Assembly (NCBI RefSeq): GCF_004010955.1
Contig: NZ_CP025227.1
Coordinates: forward strand, 3,038,001 to 3,102,000
From: Actinomyces wuliandei
Lineage (GTDB): Bacteria > Actinomycetota > Actinomycetes > Actinomycetales > Actinomycetaceae
Length of the DNA: 64,000 nt
Direction of reading: 5' to 3'
The notes beneath the pieces are model-generated. The model saw nothing but the letters and a program-made list of their open reading frames with translations. It ran no database searches and was not told the DNA's origin. Shown here in pieces: positions 32,544 to 41,562 of the stretch (within the stretch, counting starts at the first letter, position 1; each line of letters begins with the position of its first letter). A program made the translations under genes and the position numbers.

Positions 32544-34313
32544 ATGAGCGATAGAACCACGACTGACGCCACACCCCCTGCCGAGCACGTGTCCTCCACC
32601 CCGATCGCGGTGCCTGTCCCGGGGACCGGGCCCCTGGTCCAGGCACCGTGCGGGCCGGTACGCGGCCTGTGGCGCACCATCGTCCCGCCTGGCCCCCCAG
32701 CAGCCGCTCCTGTTACCACTCCTGGTACCACATCTGCCTGCCGAGCCCCCGACCGCACCAGACAGCCGACCGGCTACGGGCGCTCCGCCGCGTTCTACAA
32801 CATCCCCTACGCCGAGGCTCCGGTAGGCCGACTTCGCCTTATGGCCCCCGTCCGGCGCACCCGCTGGAAGGAGGAGCGCGCGGCCCTCGCTCCCGGGCCG
32901 ACGCCGCAACGGGGCTCGGTCTTCGAGGACCCCGCCATCCCAGAGCCCTCTGTCCCCGGCGAGGACATGCTCAACCTCAACGTCTTCACCCCGGTGCCCG
33001 GGCAGGTGGGAGCCGGGCTGCCGGTCTACGTGTGGATCCACGGCGGCGGCTGGTCCTCCGGGTGCCAGGCCAGCCCCTGGTACGACGGGGCCGCCTTCAA
33101 CCGGGACGGTGTGGTGACTGTCGTCCCGTCCTACCGGCTTGGCTTTGACGGCTACGGCTGGGTGGACGGGTCTGACGCCCCGCTCAACCGCGGTGTGCTC
33201 GACCAGGTCCTCGCCCTGGAGTGGGTGCGCGACAACATCGCCGACTTTGGTGGTGACCCCGCTGATGTCACCGTCGGAGGGCAGAGCGCTGGCGGGGGCA
33301 ACGTGCTCACCCTGATGACAGCACCCCGGGCTGAGGGCCTGTTCTGCCGCGGCATCATCGAGTCGGCGGCTGTCACTGACATCCCTGCCGACCGGGCTCG
33401 GGACACGGCCCGGCAGATAGCTGAGCTCGCCGGGGTCACCCCCACCCTGGAGGGGTGGCACACCCTGGACTACGACCAGCTCTTCGCCACCACCACGGGC
33501 TTTGAGGCCCATCGCACCGAGCTGGCCGCGACGCACACGCCGCCGCTGGCCCACAGGGTCCGAGCCGCCCTGGTGCCCGGCGAGGGCACCACCATCACCT
33601 ACGGCCCCACTGTGGACGGTGACGTCCTGCCTCTGGGCGTGCACGAGGCGGTCGCCCGGGGCCACAGCGCCGGGGTCCCGCTCCTGGCCATCAGCACGAC
33701 GCACGAGTTCCTCGCCGCAACGTCGGAGCTGGCTGATGAGATGGAGGGGCGAAGTGCCGCAGAGGTGCTGACCGAAGCGGGGGTGGACGCCGGGCTGGCG
33801 CGCGACTACGTGGCCGGGCACCCCGAGCACACGGACAGGCAGCACCTGCTTCTCGGCAACGTCTTGTCTGACGCCATGTTCCACCTGCCGCTGGTGGCCT
33901 GGGCCGAGGCCCGCCACTGTCACCGCAGCACCCACGACAGCACCGCAGGCACGTGGATCAGCCGCTTCGCCTGGGAGTCGCCCGCCACCGGCTGGTCCAC
34001 TCACTGCTTCGAGGTACCCTTCGCCTTCGACTGCCTGACCCACCCCTACTGCGACCACACCCTGCAGGGCAGACCGCCGCAGTCACTGGCTGACGCTGTG
34101 CACGGCGACTGGGTACGGTTCATCACCACCGGGGACCCGGGGTGGACCGCCTGGGACGAGCGCGGCCTGGGGCGCACCTACGGCGACCCACGCGGCCCCC
34201 GTCCTGACGGCGCCGCCGACGGCGAGGTGTACAGGCTCCAACGTCGGCTGCTGGCCGCAGGCAGGAGCCTGAGGCGCCAGGACACGACCCAGGGGCGCAG
34301 CCCGCAGGGCTGA
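32544..34313 (+). CDS. Type B carboxylesterase
   Basis: A 589-residue alpha/beta hydrolase of the carboxylesterase/para-nitrobenzyl esterase family. It has the type B signature EDMLNLNVFTPVPG, oxyanion hole WIHGGGWSSG, RVRD-type VRDNIADFGGDPADVTVGGQ and the nucleophile Ser248 in GGQSAGGGN, where most members have GESAG. The His segment near VPFAFDCL at the C-terminus is less typical. There is no signal peptide; the first 70 residues are Pro/Thr-rich and poorly conserved. It hydrolyses an ester of unknown identity in the cytoplasm. It is divergent from the MFS transporter, suggesting uptake or export of a related compound. Confidence 0.88.
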   Translation: MSDRTTTDATPPAEHVSSTPIAVPVPGTGPLVQAPCGPVRGLWRTIVPPGPPAAAPVTTPGTTSACRAPDRTRQPTGYGRSAAFYNIPYAEAPVGRLRLMAPVRRTRWKEERAALAPGPTPQRGSVFEDPAIPEPSVPGEDMLNLNVFTPVPGQVGAGLPVYVWIHGGGWSSGCQASPWYDGAAFNRDGVVTVVPSYRLGFDGYGWVDGSDAPLNRGVLDQVLALEWVRDNIADFGGDPADVTVGGQSAGGGNVLTLMTAPRAEGLFCRGIIESAAVTDIPADRARDTARQIAELAGVTPTLEGWHTLDYDQLFATTTGFEAHRTELAATHTPPLAHRVRAALVPGEGTTITYGPTVDGDVLPLGVHEAVARGHSAGVPLLAISTTHEFLAATSELADEMEGRSAAEVLTEAGVDAGLARDYVAGHPEHTDRQHLLLGNVLSDAMFHLPLVAWAEARHCHRSTHDSTAGTWISRFAWESPATGWSTHCFEVPFAFDCLTHPYCDHTLQGRPPQSLADAVHGDWVRFITTGDPGWTAWDERGLGRTYGDPRGPRPDGAADGEVYRLQRRLLAAGRSLRRQDTTQGRSPQG

Positions 34314-34372
34314 GGTCGTGGCTGCCCCGGCTAAGGCCTCGCCAATACCCGGGCGTGTGCCCTGTCATAGCA

Positions 34373-34394
34373 CGTGGTACCGCGCGGTACCACG
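34373..34394. terminator. 22-bp perfect palindrome between esterase and serA
   Basis: CGTGGTACC at 34373-34381, loop GCGC, GGTACCACG at 34386-34394. It abuts the serA stop codon (34396) and lies 60 bases past the esterase stop, so it can terminate both convergent transcripts. Confidence 0.65.
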
Positions 34395-34395
34395 C

Positions 34396-35574
34396 TCAGA
34401 TGCAGCGCGCCGACAGTACCCCGTCTATCGCGCGCACCTCAGCAAGAACCTCGGGGAGGCGCTCACCCTCGATATCAACCAGGGTCACCGCCAGGTCGTC
34501 GCGGGACTTGTTGAGCAGGTTGGCGATGTTCTGCCCGTGCTGAGCCACGATCGTGGAGACCTGTCCCACCATGTTAGGGACGTTTCGGTTGACGATGACC
34601 AGGCGGTGGGTACCCTCCGCGCGGGCCATGACAGCCTCAGGGAAGTTGACGGCGTTGTGGACCTGACCGTCCTCCAGGAAGCCGCGTAGGGACTCCGCCG
34701 CCATAATGGCGCAGTTGCGCTCTGCCTCCTTGGTGGAGGCGCCCAGGTGCGGCAGGGAGATGCACTTGGGATGCTTGTGGACGGCCGTGGAGGGGAAGTC
34801 ACACACGTATCCGCCCAGCTGGTCCTCGTCCAGGGCAGTGACGACAGCGTCGGTGTCGACGATCTCCGCCCGGGCGAAGTTGAGCAGCACAGCAGTGTCC
34901 TTCATGAGAGCCAGACGCTGAGTGCTCACCAGGCCCCGGGTGGCGGGGACGAGGGGGACGTGCACCGTGAGGATGTCGGCGCGCCGGAACACCTCCTCGA
35001 TCGAGTCAGCCCGCTCCACCTCCGCACTCAGGTGCCAGGCGTGCTCCACCGAGATCCCCGGGTCGAAGCCGACGACACTCAGCCCCAGCCCTAGTGCCGC
35101 GTTGGCGACCTGGACCCCGATCGCCCCCAGGCCGATGATGCCCAGGGTGCGTCCGGGCAGCTCAAAGCCCACGAACTGCTTCTTTCCCGCCTCGACCGCC
35201 TTGGCGATCTGCGCGTCGTCGCCCGACAGCTCGTGGGCGAAGCGGGCGGCGGGGATGAGGTGACGCGAGGCGATGAACAGCCCTGCCAGCACCAGTTCCT
35301 TGACGGCATTGGCGTTGGCTCCGGGAGTGTTGAACACCGGGACGCCCCGCTCGGTCAGCGCCGCCACCGGAATATTGTTGGTTCCGGCCCCGGCGCGGGC
35401 CACCGCCATGACGGAGTCCCCGATGGGGGTGTCGTGGAGGGAGGCCGAGCGCACCAGCAGCGCGTGGGGCTCCTCCACACCACCACCGACCTCGTAGAGC
35501 TCGTCGGGGAAGCGCGACAGGCCAGCCCCGGAGATGCCGTTGAGTGTCTGGATGCGGTAGGTCTTGTCAGTCAT
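34396..35574 (-). CDS. serA: D-3-phosphoglycerate dehydrogenase
   Basis: A 392-residue dehydrogenase for the first step of serine synthesis, 3-phosphoglycerate to 3-phosphohydroxypyruvate. NAD-binding motif LGIIGLGAIGVQVANAALGL, catalytic segment NFARAEIVDTDAV, the active-site His in SLPHLGASTKEAE, and a C-terminal ACT domain from about 320 (RLVIVNRNVPNMVGQVSTIV) for serine feedback. The short form without the intervening domain is seen. The ATG at 35574 is chosen since the protein starts MTDKTYRIQTLNGIS; the open frame upstream overlaps the spacer. It lies 49 bases downstream of serC on the same strand, so the two form a serine operon. Confidence 0.95.
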   Translation of the reverse strand: MTDKTYRIQTLNGISGAGLSRFPDELYEVGGGVEEPHALLVRSASLHDTPIGDSVMAVARAGAGTNNIPVAALTERGVPVFNTPGANANAVKELVLAGLFIASRHLIPAARFAHELSGDDAQIAKAVEAGKKQFVGFELPGRTLGIIGLGAIGVQVANAALGLGLSVVGFDPGISVEHAWHLSAEVERADSIEEVFRRADILTVHVPLVPATRGLVSTQRLALMKDTAVLLNFARAEIVDTDAVVTALDEDQLGGYVCDFPSTAVHKHPKCISLPHLGASTKEAERNCAIMAAESLRGFLEDGQVHNAVNFPEAVMARAEGTHRLVIVNRNVPNMVGQVSTIVAQHGQNIANLLNKSRDDLAVTLVDIEGERLPEVLAEVRAIDGVLSARCI

Positions 35575-35623
35575 CTGTGCAGTCTCTTCCCTGTGTCTGG
35601 CAGGTCTGGCCCTAGTCCTGGGC

Positions 35624-36712
35624 TCAGGTCCTGGTCGCCTCAAAGTCGGTCATGTAGTCCACCAGCGCCTGGACGCCCTCAATGGGCATGGCGTTGTAGA
35701 TGGAGGCCCGCATCCCTCCCACGGAGCGGTGGCCCTTGAGATTGGTCAGGCCCGCAGCCTGGGCGCCGAGGAGGAAGTCGGCGTCTAGGGCCGGGTCAGC
35801 CAGGGTAAAGGGAACGTTCATCCAGGACCGGGAGCGCTCCTGGACAGGGTTGGTGTAGAAGTCTGAGGCGTCGACGGCACCGTAGAGCAGCTCGGCCTTG
35901 GCACGGTTGCGCTCACCCATGGCTTCCAGGCCACCGTTATCCTCCAGCCAGTGAGCGATGAGCCCCAGGAGGTAGACGGCAAAGGTGGGCGGGGTGTTGA
36001 GCATGGAGTCGGCGGCGGACATCCTGGTGTAGTCCAGGACAACGGGGGTCGTGGTGCGGGCGCGCCCCAGGAGGTCCTCACGCACGATGACCACGCACAG
36101 CCCGGAGGGGCCCATGTTCTTCTGCGCCCCGGCGTAGATGAGCCCGTAGCGGCTGACGTCCAGGGGACGGGACAGGATGGTGGAGGAGGCGTCGGCCACC
36201 AGGGCGACGTCGCCCGTGTCAGGGACGTAGCCGAACTCGACGCCGCCGATGGTCTCGTTGGGGGTGTAGTGCAGGTAGCGGGCGTCCTGGGGGACGGAGA
36301 AGGAGCCCTCCTCCGGGGTGGTGGTGTAGGAGGAGGCGGCCTCGTCCGCAGCGACGACGACGTCCAGGTCGTAGGCGCGGGCCTGCTCGACAGCCTTGGC
36401 TGACCACTGGCCGGTGTTGAGGTAGGCAACCGTGTCACCGGGTGCGGTGAGGTTGAGAGGGATACCTGCGAACTGGGCTGTGGCCCCGCCCTGGAGGAAG
36501 AGGACCCGGTAGTCCTCGGGCACGCCCATGACACGACGCAAGGTGGCCTCGGCATCAGCGGCGCATGCCACGAAGTCCTTGCCGCGGTGGGAGACCTCCA
36601 GGACGGACATCCCCGACCCGGACCAGTCGGTCAGCTCGGAGGCAGCCCGCTCCAGCACGGGCAGGGGCAGCTGGGCGGGACCGGCGGAGAAGTTGTAGAC
36701 GCGCACGGGCAC
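35624..36712 (-). CDS. serC: Phosphoserine aminotransferase
   Basis: A PLP aminotransferase of 362 residues from the chosen start, the same length as E. coli SerC. It makes phosphoserine from phosphohydroxypyruvate and glutamate. Motifs: RVYNFSAGPAQLPLPVLERA, MSVLEVSHRGKDF, FLQGGATAQFAGIPLNL, YAGAQKNMGPSGLCVVIV with the PLP lysine, and GHRSVGGMRASIYNAMP at the end. It is of the E. coli-like type and differs from the Mycobacterium type. GTG at 36712 is used; a GTG at 36796 would add 28 residues with no family support. It is followed by serA. Confidence 0.93.
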   Translation of the reverse strand: MPVRVYNFSAGPAQLPLPVLERAASELTDWSGSGMSVLEVSHRGKDFVACAADAEATLRRVMGVPEDYRVLFLQGGATAQFAGIPLNLTAPGDTVAYLNTGQWSAKAVEQARAYDLDVVVAADEAASSYTTTPEEGSFSVPQDARYLHYTPNETIGGVEFGYVPDTGDVALVADASSTILSRPLDVSRYGLIYAGAQKNMGPSGLCVVIVREDLLGRARTTTPVVLDYTRMSAADSMLNTPPTFAVYLLGLIAHWLEDNGGLEAMGERNRAKAELLYGAVDASDFYTNPVQERSRSWMNVPFTLADPALDADFLLGAQAAGLTNLKGHRSVGGMRASIYNAMPIEGVQALVDYMTDFEATRT

Positions 36713-37085
36713 ATTGTGTCCACTTGGGCCAGGGGCAGCAATCTCGTACACCCGTGGCGTGGTGCCGGAAGCCCCCACTGTGAGGTAGTGCTCCACCGGG
36801 CAGCCCGGGAGTCGTCAGCCTTACCGGGGGCACAGGGGCTCGTGGCAGATGGTCGAGGCCACTCACCACCCCAGAGGCAGTCGCGCCCGGGGTGCAACGG
36901 CTTGCGCCCACCAGGACCTGCTACCGCTCTTGCCCGCTCCTGGCAGGTAGCCTGCGAGCACAAAGGCGGCGGCAGCCCACCAGGACCGGCGAGGTCGGTC
37001 TCGTGCGTCGGGCTGCCGTCCCCTGACCTGCCCCACCCCCGTGGTCCGGGGCACCGACCCAGCACGTCCCAGCAAGGCGGCGAGA
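36713..37085. other. Divergent spacer between serC and a secreted protein gene
   Basis: No gene apart from the possible N-terminal extension of serC (to 36796). CCGGGC at 36796-36801 and GCCCGG at 36803-36808 form a small hairpin. I see no clear promoter or riboswitch. Confidence 0.4.
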
Positions 37086-38681
37086 ATGACCCAGCTCCCA
37101 AGCGACGGCGTACCTGCCGAGGACCCCGGCGACGCACCGGGCACCCCCGGCTCGCGCAGCGTCAGGGCGCTCTGGGGCCGGGTCGCGGCCAGATGGGGGC
37201 GCCGTGGGGGAAGACGCCGAGCCATCGTCGTCAGCGCCGTCAGCGCCGTCGTCGTGGCTGTCCTCCTGGCTGCAGGCCTGCGTGCCTGCCTGCCCCTGGG
37301 GGCGTGGGAGGAGCTGCCCCGGGCCGCCGCTCCCACGGCCAACCCGCTCAAGGGCATGCTCCCCTATGCCCCCCAGGACCCGCAGGCCGACCCCGAGCTC
37401 TCCGACTCCGCCCTGCCCCACACGATGGAGTGGCTCTACCTGCCTCTCAGCGACGTGGTCACAGGACCTGGCACCTACGACTGGACGGCACTGGAGTCCC
37501 ACCTGGAGGCTGTCGCCGCTCGCGGGCACCATACCGTCCTGCGCTTCTACATGGACTTTCCCGGTCGTAGCAGCGGCATCCCCCGCTACCTGGTGGAGGA
37601 CGGCCTGGCCACCACCCGCTCCTACACCTTTTACCACAACGGGGCGCAGGGCTCAGCCGCCTCGGTGAGCCCGGACTACAACGACCCGGACACGATGGAG
37701 ATGCTCACCGGCTTCGTCTCCGCCTTTGGGGAACGTTACGACGGCGACCCCCGCCTGGGCTTCGTCACCCAGGGCCTGGTGGGCTTCTGGGGGGAGGGGC
37801 ACACCTGGCCCATGGACGGCACCGTCTCCTCGGACAACCCTCGGGGTGAGGACTGGATGGCCAGCGAGGCCAACCAGAAGACCCTGGTCGAGGCCTGGGA
37901 CGAGGCCTTTGACACCACCCCGACCCAGGTGCGCTACCCCACGTCGTGGTCGGCCTCCCACGACGTGGGCTACCACGACGACTCCTTCGGGTACGCCACC
38001 CTGGACACGACGGACTGGCACTTCATGGCGCTCATGCGCGCGGCCGGGACCACGCAGGCCTGGCAGACCCAGCCGATCGGCGGGGAGGTGTACCCGGGCA
38101 TCCAGGACTGTGTGCTGACCGACCCTGACAGCTGCGGCTCCGCCCAGGACGCGGCGGCGGGGCACAACGCCGGGCACGACATCGACCTGGCCGCCTCCGT
38201 CCAGGCCACGCACGCCACCTGGTTGCTCGACGACTGGGTCTTTACTGGGGACATGGGGGAGCGCGAGCGCGGGCTCGCCGCCGAGTCGAGCGCGTCCACC
38301 GGCTACGAGCTGGCGGCGACGCGGTGGCGTGCACGCGGCAGTGAGGTGGAGGTGGAGCTCGTCAACGACGGCGTGGCCCCCTTCTACTACGACTGGCAGG
38401 TGGAGGCCGTCGTCCTGGACTCCGGAGGCACCGTGGTGGGCCGCACGCCCTTGGACGGCGACCTGCGCGAGGTCCTGCCCGGCACGGCGGTCACCTTCTC
38501 CGGGGAGCTGGACGTGCCGGGGGAGCAGGCGACGGTGCTGCTGCGGGTCGTCAACCCGCTGGAGGGCGGTGCGCCGCTGCGGCTGGCCAACGCGGGCCAG
38601 GACCAGGACCTGGAGGGCTACCTGACCCTGGGCCACCTGGGGCCGACGGGCTCAGTCCTCCCCGAGAAGGTGGAGGGCTGA
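37086..38681 (+). CDS. Secreted or membrane-anchored DUF4832/DUF4874-like protein
   Basis: 531 residues. A basic N-terminus is followed by one hydrophobic segment near residues 45-68 (IVVSAVSAVVVAVLLAAGLR), then an extracellular part. The first half looks like a TIM-barrel of the DUF4874 type (NPLKGMLPYAP, VLRFYMDFPG, LGFVTQGLVGFWGEGH), with acidic residues where glycosidases carry catalytic groups. The C-terminal part (from about 400) is a beta-sandwich of DUF4832 type (VEVELVNDGVAPFYYDWQVE, LRVVNPLEGG). These domains occur together in secreted proteins thought to act on carbohydrates; activity is unproven. The ATG at 37086 follows AAGGCGGCGAGA. Confidence 0.72.
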   Translation: MTQLPSDGVPAEDPGDAPGTPGSRSVRALWGRVAARWGRRGGRRRAIVVSAVSAVVVAVLLAAGLRACLPLGAWEELPRAAAPTANPLKGMLPYAPQDPQADPELSDSALPHTMEWLYLPLSDVVTGPGTYDWTALESHLEAVAARGHHTVLRFYMDFPGRSSGIPRYLVEDGLATTRSYTFYHNGAQGSAASVSPDYNDPDTMEMLTGFVSAFGERYDGDPRLGFVTQGLVGFWGEGHTWPMDGTVSSDNPRGEDWMASEANQKTLVEAWDEAFDTTPTQVRYPTSWSASHDVGYHDDSFGYATLDTTDWHFMALMRAAGTTQAWQTQPIGGEVYPGIQDCVLTDPDSCGSAQDAAAGHNAGHDIDLAASVQATHATWLLDDWVFTGDMGERERGLAAESSASTGYELAATRWRARGSEVEVELVNDGVAPFYYDWQVEAVVLDSGGTVVGRTPLDGDLREVLPGTAVTFSGELDVPGEQATVLLRVVNPLEGGAPLRLANAGQDQDLEGYLTLGHLGPTGSVLPEKVEG

Positions 38682-38825
38682 CCAGGCTGACCATGCGGAG
38701 CGCTGCCCGCCCGTGGAAGTGGGTGCCCCTCCCGCAGTGGGCACGCCTGCGGAGAGAAGGTCTGCACGAATCCGGATAGGCCACGTACCCAGACAGTTTC
38801 GGGCAGCGAGGGGGACCAGGGAGCA

Positions 38826-39731
38826 ATGGACACTGAGGCGGTGCTGGGCCACCACTACCTGGCACGAGCAGTAGACGACGAGCTGCACCGCCGACTCCGC
38901 ATCGCAGGCGCGGTCGTGGTCGAGGGCCCGCAGGCTGCCTGGGAACTCGTAGAACTCCCTCAGGTTATCGACCGCCTAGCCCGCTCAGGCTTTCCCGCGC
39001 TGCGCGACCTGGACGGCGGCGACTCGATCCTGGCCATGGCAGGCTACCTGGAGGACGTGACCCGCACCGACATCCACCGGCTGGCGCCGATCCGCCACGC
39101 CCCGGAGGTGCTGGACCACCTGATCCGCTCACTGGCTAGGCAGACAGCGGCCCAGGTGCGGGTGTCCACGCTGGCCGCAGACCTGGAGCAGCTGGCGCCG
39201 GGGATCCGCGCAGAGACGGTCACCTCCTACCTGGAGCTGCTGGAGCGGCTCTTCGTGGTGGAACGCGTCCCCGCCTGGACCCCCAGCCTGCGCTCACGAG
39301 CGCGCCTGCGCACCACCAGCAGGCTCCACCTCGCCGACCCGGCACTCGCGGCATCCGCCCTGGGCGCCTCCCCCACCACACTGCTGGCAGACGTGCGCAC
39401 CACCGGATTCCTCTTTGAGAGCGCCGTGGTCCACGACCTGCAGGTCTACGTCTCCGGCCTGGGCGGGCGCGTGCACCACTACCGAGACTCCAGCGGGCGC
39501 GAGATCGACGCGGTCCTCACGCTTCCCGACGGCCGCTGGGCCGCAGTCGAGGTCAAGCTGGGAGGTCAGCAGGCGAGCGCGGGAGCGTCGTCCCTGGCCA
39601 GGGCGGTGGACCAGGTTGACACCGAGGTCCGCGGAGAGCCGGTCCTCAGGCTGGTGGTCACCGGGACCGGACCCGTCCTGACCATGGACGACGGCACGGT
39701 CACCTGCCCCCTGTCAGCCCTGCGACCATAA
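38826..39731 (+). CDS. DUF4143 (ExeA/AAA_14-type) protein with its ATPase core deleted
   Basis: A 301-residue protein. Residues 1-35 match the start of AAA_14/DUF4143 ATPases (YLARAVDDELHRRLRIAGAV then VVEGPQA), but the Walker A that should follow (GPxxxGKT) and the rest of the ATPase are missing. The sequence jumps after about residue 37 to LVELPQVIDRLARSGFPALR, normally 150 residues later. The DUF4143 part is complete, with VRVSTLAADL, LERLFVVERVPAWTPSLRSR and the nuclease-like HYRDSSGREIDAVLTLPDGR WAAVEVKLG. An in-frame internal deletion is the simplest reading. The ATG follows GGGGGACCAGGGAGCA, so it may still be translated, but it cannot bind ATP. Confidence 0.8.
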   Translation: MDTEAVLGHHYLARAVDDELHRRLRIAGAVVVEGPQAAWELVELPQVIDRLARSGFPALRDLDGGDSILAMAGYLEDVTRTDIHRLAPIRHAPEVLDHLIRSLARQTAAQVRVSTLAADLEQLAPGIRAETVTSYLELLERLFVVERVPAWTPSLRSRARLRTTSRLHLADPALAASALGASPTTLLADVRTTGFLFESAVVHDLQVYVSGLGGRVHHYRDSSGREIDAVLTLPDGRWAAVEVKLGGQQASAGASSLARAVDQVDTEVRGEPVLRLVVTGTGPVLTMDDGTVTCPLSALRP

Positions 39732-39783
39732 TAACACCACAAATGACACCACAAAGGGGTCGCGTCAGGACTCAGGGGCGCTC

Positions 39784-41316
39784 TTACAGCGGGTACGGCG
39801 AGGAGCTCTCCTCGACGGCCTTGGTGAGGTCAACCTCCCGCCCGCCCACGCGGAAGCGGTAGCGGCCCAGGAGCTCGACCTCCTCCTCCCGGGTGGCCCA
39901 CTGCCGCAGCGCCTTCTTCTCCACCTCCTCCAGCCAGGCCATCCGGTCTGAGACGCACCGGAACCGGCAGGCGGCAGCCAGCTCACGCAGCCAGAGCATC
40001 TGGGTGTCGTCCAGGAGGTTGCGATAGTGGCGGAAGAAGGCCACGTCCGGGTCGATCCCAATGACCTCGCCCAGCCACAGCCGGCTCACACTGGCTCGCA
40101 GCGCGTTGCGGGCCGTGGCGTCACTGGGGTCATCGGTGGCGTAGTTGTCCCACATGGGGGCCACGTCCGGCCCGACCCGCACTGCGTCGAGGACACCGAC
40201 AGAGGGCATGAGCAGGGCACCCGAGCCCAGCAGGAACACGTCCTCCCCTGCCGCCTGACGGACTACCCGCAGGCCCTCCCGGTAGGCCTGCTCCCGGTCG
40301 CTGTCCTGGGACCGGACCCCGGGGACCGCCGCAGCGTTGAGGAAGTCGAGCTTGAGGTAGGAGAAGCCCCACTCGTGGACCACCCGGTCGATGACCTCGT
40401 AGACCAGGTCCTGGGCACGCGGGTGGGTCATGTCCAGGGCGTGGTAGTGGGAGCCCCAGTTGGACCCAGCCACAGCCAGCGAGCCGTCGGCGGCTCGGAC
40501 AAAGGCGTCGGGATACTCCCGCACCGCCTGGGAGCCGGGCAGAGCGATGAAGGGGGCCACCCACAGGCCGGGGGTCATGTCCGCCTCCCAGACGGCGTCG
40601 GCGACCACCTTCATGCCGGAGGGGAAGCGTGGCCCCGCGTACCAGTCCCCAACCCCCTCCTGCCAGCCGTCGTCGATCTGCAGGGTGGAGAACCCGCATC
40701 GGGCCACATCAGGGATCTCGGCAGCCACAGCCTCCTCAGTGACGCCCTCGTAGTAGGAGTACCAGGAGCACCACACGCTCTGCGGCCTGATCTCACGACG
40801 TCCCTGGTGCGCCCCCAGCCGCCGGGCGTAGGCGGCCATGACCTGCGGGGCCGACCCGGCCAGGAGCACCCACGTCCCCGGTCGGCCGGTCTCGGTGAAG
40901 GCCTCCAGGGCGGCCTCGTCCACGCGTACCCGGGGGGTCTCACCCTCCAGGCAGCCCACGAGAACGGCGCTGGGCCAGTCTGGTACCACCTCCCCGGCAG
41001 CCTTCCCTCCGGCGGGTCCGGCGTCCTCGACCACGGCCACCCAGGAGGAGTGATGACGGACCTGGTCGTCCCAGGCGTCGTCGTCAGCGGTGCGGCGGCG
41101 AACCGGGTTGGCCACCCGCAGGGGCGGGTCCGCCAGCCGCCGCCACCCCGAGGGGGACCACGAGGTCTGGCCGGTGCGGTAGACCTCACCACTGCGCATG
41201 TCGTGGAGAAGACTCAGGTGTGCCGCGCGCACGTAAACCTCCCCGTCCCTGCGGGTGACGGTGCCGTCAGTGGCCAGGGCGACGCTCCGGCCGCCCAGGT
41301 CAATCTGGTGGATCAC
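39784..41316 (-). CDS. Alpha-galactosidase-like glycoside hydrolase, family 36
   Basis: 510 residues. An N-terminal beta-sandwich is followed by a TIM barrel with the GH36 motifs VWCSWYSYYEGVTEE, FSTLQIDDGWQ, GLWVAPFIA, YLKLDFLNAA with the nucleophile Asp324, and VRVGPDVAPMWDN where the acid/base Asp lies. It removes terminal alpha-galactosyl or related residues. There is no signal peptide, so it acts in the cytoplasm on imported oligosaccharides. It is shorter than the large four-domain GH36 enzymes. The GTG at 41316 follows AGGAGAGGCCTC. It lies 246 bases downstream of a Gfo/Idh/MocA oxidoreductase on the same strand, which fits a sugar-catabolism role. Confidence 0.88.
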   Translation of the reverse strand: MIHQIDLGGRSVALATDGTVTRRDGEVYVRAAHLSLLHDMRSGEVYRTGQTSWSPSGWRRLADPPLRVANPVRRRTADDDAWDDQVRHHSSWVAVVEDAGPAGGKAAGEVVPDWPSAVLVGCLEGETPRVRVDEAALEAFTETGRPGTWVLLAGSAPQVMAAYARRLGAHQGRREIRPQSVWCSWYSYYEGVTEEAVAAEIPDVARCGFSTLQIDDGWQEGVGDWYAGPRFPSGMKVVADAVWEADMTPGLWVAPFIALPGSQAVREYPDAFVRAADGSLAVAGSNWGSHYHALDMTHPRAQDLVYEVIDRVVHEWGFSYLKLDFLNAAAVPGVRSQDSDREQAYREGLRVVRQAAGEDVFLLGSGALLMPSVGVLDAVRVGPDVAPMWDNYATDDPSDATARNALRASVSRLWLGEVIGIDPDVAFFRHYRNLLDDTQMLWLRELAAACRFRCVSDRMAWLEEVEKKALRQWATREEEVELLGRYRFRVGGREVDLTKAVEESSSPYPL

Positions 41317-41562
41317 GAGGCCTCTCCTGCCTGCCGGTGTCTTCGTGGTCCTCTAGTCCTTCTGGACCCTCCTGGGTCCTCTTCTGTCCCGCCCACGCCG
41401 CCAACCTACCGGGTCCCACGGTCCAGTGGCAGGCTCCCAGGACGTCCTGTGGACAACTCCCTTCTTGTCAGCGGCCCCCGATGGAACAGACCGCCTTCCC
41501 GCGCCGCCGTAGCGCGCCGTCACCGCCGCTCAGCCCCGGCTCTCACCCTGACTGTGCCCGGC

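Noticed and set aside
32454..34058. Upstream extension of the MFS frame to a 990-codon open frame
   Set aside because: It is antisense to the well-supported esterase, has no membrane or family pattern there, and results from GC-rich codon bias; the transporter starts at 32453.
34396..36712. serA/serC as part of the allantoin pathway through hydroxypyruvate
   Set aside because: They are separated from the island by an esterase and a transporter, and both match ordinary serine synthesis enzymes that use phosphorylated substrates.
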